DNA of 7,097 nucleotides from JAWVEV01 sp033856535 (GTDB taxonomy: Bacteria > Actinomycetota > Thermoleophilia > Miltoncostaeales > Miltoncostaeaceae). Positions 5,357 to 7,097 of this stretch are shown here, piece by piece. The position numbers and the translations under genes are program-made. Under the pieces are notes generated by a model, which had not been told where the DNA came from, ran no database searches, and worked only from the letters and a program-made list of their open reading frames with translations. Positions within the stretch are counted from its first letter, which is position 1. The number at the start of each line of letters is the position of its first letter. The DNA lies in NCBI GenBank assembly GCA_033856535.1, contig JAWVEV010000220.1, positions 1 through 7,097 of the forward strand, read 5' to 3'.

Positions 5357-5989
5357 CTAGGCCAGGAAGGGGGTCACCGCGTCGGTGGCCTCCTGGGCCG
5401 TCAGCACCTTCGGGAGCGACGGGTTCGGGACCAGGTCGCCGCCGGCGGCGATGGAGTTGAGGTTGGTCAGGTGCTGGGCCTCGTTCGCGCCGATCTGGGC
5501 CGCGACGGCCTTCAGCATCGGGTCCTTCAACGCCGTGACCGCGCCCATGTAGGCGCCGACGAAGGCGGTCTCGAGCGCGGCGCCGGTCTGAGCGGCGGTC
5601 GCGGGCGAGTCGAAGGTCCCGTCGGGGTAGGTGAAGCTCAGGTCCTTGGGCGCCTTGTCGCCGAGCACGCCGGCGAGGGCGTCGTAGTGATCCTGCTCGT
5701 TCTGGCGCGCGGCCTGCAGGTAGGCGAGGACGTCGTCGGCCACGCCGCCGCCGTCGATCACCTTGCCGTAGAAGTCGATCGCCAGGAGCTCGGCCGTGGC
5801 GGCCAGCGTCGCGATCGCGGTGTCGTCGACCATGCCGGCGCCCGTGCCGGTGGTCTCCTGGGCCGTGGTGGCCGCGGGGTCGTCGTCATCGCCGCATGCG
5901 GCGAGCGCCAGCACCGAGCCGGCGGCGACCAGCGCGACGCCGCCCTTGGCGCCGCGGGAGAGGAAGTGGGCTCTGCTGAAGTCGGTCAT
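5357..5989 (-). CDS. Ferritin-like domain lipoprotein (Ferritin_2 family), duplicate copy
   Basis: This 210-residue exported protein has the signal SRAHFLSRGAKGG and a hydrophobic stretch ending in the lipobox LAAC (C32), followed by an acidic, Thr-rich linker (33-56), so it is probably anchored to the outer membrane face as a lipoprotein. The four-helix domain keeps a di-iron ligand set: E67 (TAELLAIDFYG), E98-x2-H101 (NEQDHYDAL), E140 (LETAFVGAYMG) and E170-x2-H173 (NEAQHL). Iron oxidation or storage, or peroxide handling, is plausible; Ferritin_2 proteins are little characterised. I chose the ATG at 5989 because the signal then aligns from its first residue with the neighbouring copy and GAAGGG precedes it. 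An alternative ATG at 6037 overlaps the upstream TGA as ATGA and would add 16 Pro-rich residues. It is probably co-transcribed with the copy at 6034-6618. Confidence 0.85.
   Translation of the reverse strand: MTDFSRAHFLSRGAKGGVALVAAGSVLALAACGDDDDPAATTAQETTGTGAGMVDDTAIATLAATAELLAIDFYGKVIDGGGVADDVLAYLQAARQNEQDHYDALAGVLGDKAPKDLSFTYPDGTFDSPATAAQTGAALETAFVGAYMGAVTALKDPMLKAVAAQIGANEAQHLTNLNSIAAGGDLVPNPSLPKVLTAQEATDAVTPFLA
5537..5588 (-). repeat. 52-bp perfect direct repeat, copy 1 (helix C of ferritin-like gene)
   Basis: These 52 bases are identical to 6211-6262, in the same reading frame of the paired gene, and encode most of TGAALETAFVGAYMGAV around the helix-C iron ligand. A second matching block, 5649-5704 against 6323-6378, differs at only 3 of 56 bases. 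The offset is 674 bases in both cases. Confidence 0.9.
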
Positions 5990-6033
5990 GCGGGGCGCCC
6001 TTCGGGGGTCGGGGGTGGGGGTCGGCGCCTCGC

Positions 6034-6618
6034 TCATGCGAGGAACGGGGTCACGGCCGCGAGGGCCTGGTCGGCGGTGAGCACCCTCGGCAGGGACGGG
6101 TTGCCGACGAAGGCGCCGGCCTCGAGCCGCCGGAAGGTCGCCAGGTGCTGCGCCTCGTTGGCGCCGATGAGGGCCGCCACGCCCTTCAGCTCGTTGCTCG
6201 TCAGGGCCGAGACCGCGCCCATGTAGGCGCCGACGAAGGCGGTCTCGAGCGCGGCGCCGGTCGCCGCGATGCTCTTCGTGCTGGCGAAGGTCCCGTTCGG
6301 GTACTTGAACGCGACGCCCTTCGGCGCCTTGTCGCCGAGCACGTCGGCGAGCGCGTCGTAGTGGTCCTGCTCGTTCTGCTTGGCCGCCTCGAGGTAGGCC
6401 AGCTCGGTCCCCTCGAAGCCGCCCTGCCCGATGGCCTGTCCGTAGAAGTCGATGGCCAGGAGCTCGGCCGTCGCCGCGAGCGCGGCGATGTCGGCGTCCC
6501 CCCCGCCCTGTCCAAGGGCGGGGCCGGCGGCAACGGCCAGCAGGCTGCCCCCCACGACCAGGACGAGTCCCCCCTTCGCACCGCGTGAGAGGAACTCCCC
6601 TCGGCTGGTTGCGATCAT
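6034..6618 (-). CDS. Exported ferritin-like domain protein (Ferritin_2 family), duplicate copy
   Basis: This 194-residue protein has an N-terminal signal (SRGEFLSRGAKGG, hydrophobic 18-34, probable cleavage near ALG-Q at 36/37) but no lipobox cysteine, so unlike its neighbour it is probably released or loosely bound. The four-helix ferritin-like domain has ligands E52 (TAELLAIDFYG), E83-x2-H86 (NEQDHYDAL), E125 (LETAFVGAYMG) and E155-x2-H158 (NEAQHL). By hand alignment about 105 of about 152 residues of the mature domain match the downstream copy, including the C-terminal AVTPFLA. The ATG at 6618 is preceded by a perfect GGAGGT (6627-6632, - strand) at 8 bases. It is first of the pair, and the anti-sigma gene ends 76 bases upstream. 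Function is inferred from the ligand set only. Confidence 0.87.
   Translation of the reverse strand: MIATSRGEFLSRGAKGGLVLVVGGSLLAVAAGPALGQGGGDADIAALAATAELLAIDFYGQAIGQGGFEGTELAYLEAAKQNEQDHYDALADVLGDKAPKGVAFKYPNGTFASTKSIAATGAALETAFVGAYMGAVSALTSNELKGVAALIGANEAQHLATFRRLEAGAFVGNPSLPRVLTADQALAAVTPFLA
6211..6262 (-). repeat. 52-bp perfect direct repeat, copy 2 (helix C of ferritin-like gene)
   Basis: This block is identical to 5537-5588 and lies at the corresponding codons of the other ferritin-like gene. It marks tandem gene duplication, with either recent origin or gene conversion keeping this part the same. Confidence 0.9.
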
Positions 6619-6626
6619 TCGCGCGT

Positions 6627-6632
6627 ACCTCC
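6627..6632 (-). promoter_or_regulatory. Strong ribosome binding site of the first ferritin-like gene
   Basis: The - strand reads GGAGGT here, 8 bases before the ATG at 6618. Its upstream end is part of the 10-bp palindrome CCGGATCCGG (6631-6640). It fixes the start of the ferritin-like gene and suggests it is well translated. Confidence 0.7.
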
Positions 6633-6694
6633 GGATCCGGATGTCGTGGCGGTCGGCCAGTGCTACGGGCCGGCCGCCCCGATGGATCAGCCGG

Positions 6695-7097
6695 TTACGC
6701 GCGCTGCGGGAGGTCGACCGCCACGATCGGGTCCGAGGTCGGACCCTCGCGGTTGGTCAGCGGCTCGAGCGTGATCGCGAGCGCGTCCGCGCCGCGCACG
6801 CCGGAGGCCACGGCGATCGCCTCGGCGGGGCCCGCGGCCTGCAGGAAGCCGGCCGAGACGGGCCGTCGCCCGTCGCGGATCACCCAGAGCTCGTAGCCCT
6901 GTCCCTCGTCGGCGCGCGGAAGGCGGCTCATGTTCACGATCGCGCGGTCCTCGTCGGGCACGTAGAGCACCCGCCCGTCGACGCCGCCCTGCCCGCTCAC
7001 GCGCAGCGAGGTCACCTCGGCGCTCGGGCCCGGGCCGGAGTCGCCGGTCTGGAGGGCCACGTTCCAGCCGACCATGAGCAGCGCGATCGCGGCGGCC
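6695..7097 (-). CDS. Anti-sigma factor, RskA-type C-terminal domain (5' end outside window)
   Basis: The frame is open to the window edge, and the codons before the ATG at 7075 (AAAIALL) continue a membrane helix (IALLMVGWNVAL), so the gene almost certainly starts beyond the window. After the helix comes the extracytoplasmic RskA domain: GRVLYVPDEDRAIVNMSRLP, then YELWVIRDGRRPVSAGFLQ, ADALAITLEP and GPTSDPIVAVDL, all typical of this family. RskA-type proteins hold an ECF sigma factor at the membrane through an N-terminal cytoplasmic domain, not visible here, and release it by regulated proteolysis. The sigma gene is expected just outside the window on the same strand. The gene ends 76 bases before the ferritin-like pair, which makes that pair a candidate target or operon partner. 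Family assignment is confident; regulatory linkage is inference. Confidence 0.87.
   Translation of the reverse strand, partial: AAAIALLMVGWNVALQTGDSGPGPSAEVTSLRVSGQGGVDGRVLYVPDEDRAIVNMSRLPRADEGQGYELWVIRDGRRPVSAGFLQAAGPAEAIAVASGVRGADALAITLEPLTNREGPTSDPIVAVDLPQRA

Noticed and set aside
4332..5360. Open frame of 342 codons on the + strand opposite the Tam-like methyltransferase
   Set aside because: The opposite strand shows full SAM motifs and a good start; this frame gives an Arg/Gly-rich product with no motif.
5276..6226. Open frame of 316 codons on the + strand opposite the ferritin-like genes
   Set aside because: The - strand frames have conserved duplicated domains with metal ligands; this is their antisense shadow.
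6631..6640. 10-bp perfect palindrome CCGGATCCGG before the first ferritin-like gene as an operator
   Set aside because: A single short palindrome in such GC-rich DNA is weak evidence and it overlaps the ribosome binding site; no second copy is seen near the other genes.
6619..6694. Promoter or ECF sigma site in the gap between the anti-sigma and ferritin-like genes
   Set aside because: I found no convincing -35/-10 pair: no GGAAC-type -35 with a CGTC-type -10 at proper spacing, and only a poor CTGATC/TAGCAC pairing with 19 bases between.

Overview
The window is very GC-rich DNA with almost every third codon position G or C. It is tightly packed with genes, and the longest stretch without a gene is 144 bases (2634-2777). 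Codon use, GTG starts, a probable leaderless start and an RskA-type anti-sigma domain point to a high-GC actinobacterium. The mix of secreted cupredoxins and exported ferritin-like proteins would suit the Thermoleophilia/Solirubrobacterales, but that placement is inference. I see no tRNA, rRNA, CRISPR array, transposase or phage gene.

Left part, + strand (1-4461). The order is: the membrane-anchored C-terminus of an unidentified protein; a membrane-anchored mono-heme cytochrome c; a class I SAM-dependent methyltransferase, probably with its own leaderless promoter; a hairpin followed at once by a TTGACA-type promoter; an exported protein with two complete type 1 copper (cupredoxin) domains; two strong consecutive hairpins; an exported single cupredoxin with an Ig-like tail and an altered axial copper ligand; an SRPBCC-fold protein; a possible 9-codon leader ORF; and a 75-residue protein with a DnaJ-type CxxC pair.

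Right part, - strand (4476-7097). A trans-aconitate-methyltransferase-like gene converges on the small zinc protein gene. Beyond a hairpin lie two tandem ferritin-like genes, clearly duplicates of each other. Both are exported, one as a probable lipoprotein and one as a soluble protein, and both keep a full E / ExxH / E / ExxH di-iron ligand set. Upstream of them, cut by the window edge, is the end of an anti-sigma factor (RskA C-terminal domain with the end of its membrane helix).

How the parts may fit: five complete genes encode exported metal or redox proteins (heme, copper, copper, di-iron, di-iron), and an anti-sigma gene lies just upstream of the ferritin-like pair. A plausible reading, not proven here, is an envelope electron-transfer or metal-stress locus in which the sigma/anti-sigma pair controls the ferritin-like genes. 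The two methyltransferases, the SRPBCC protein and the small zinc protein have no evident link to that theme.
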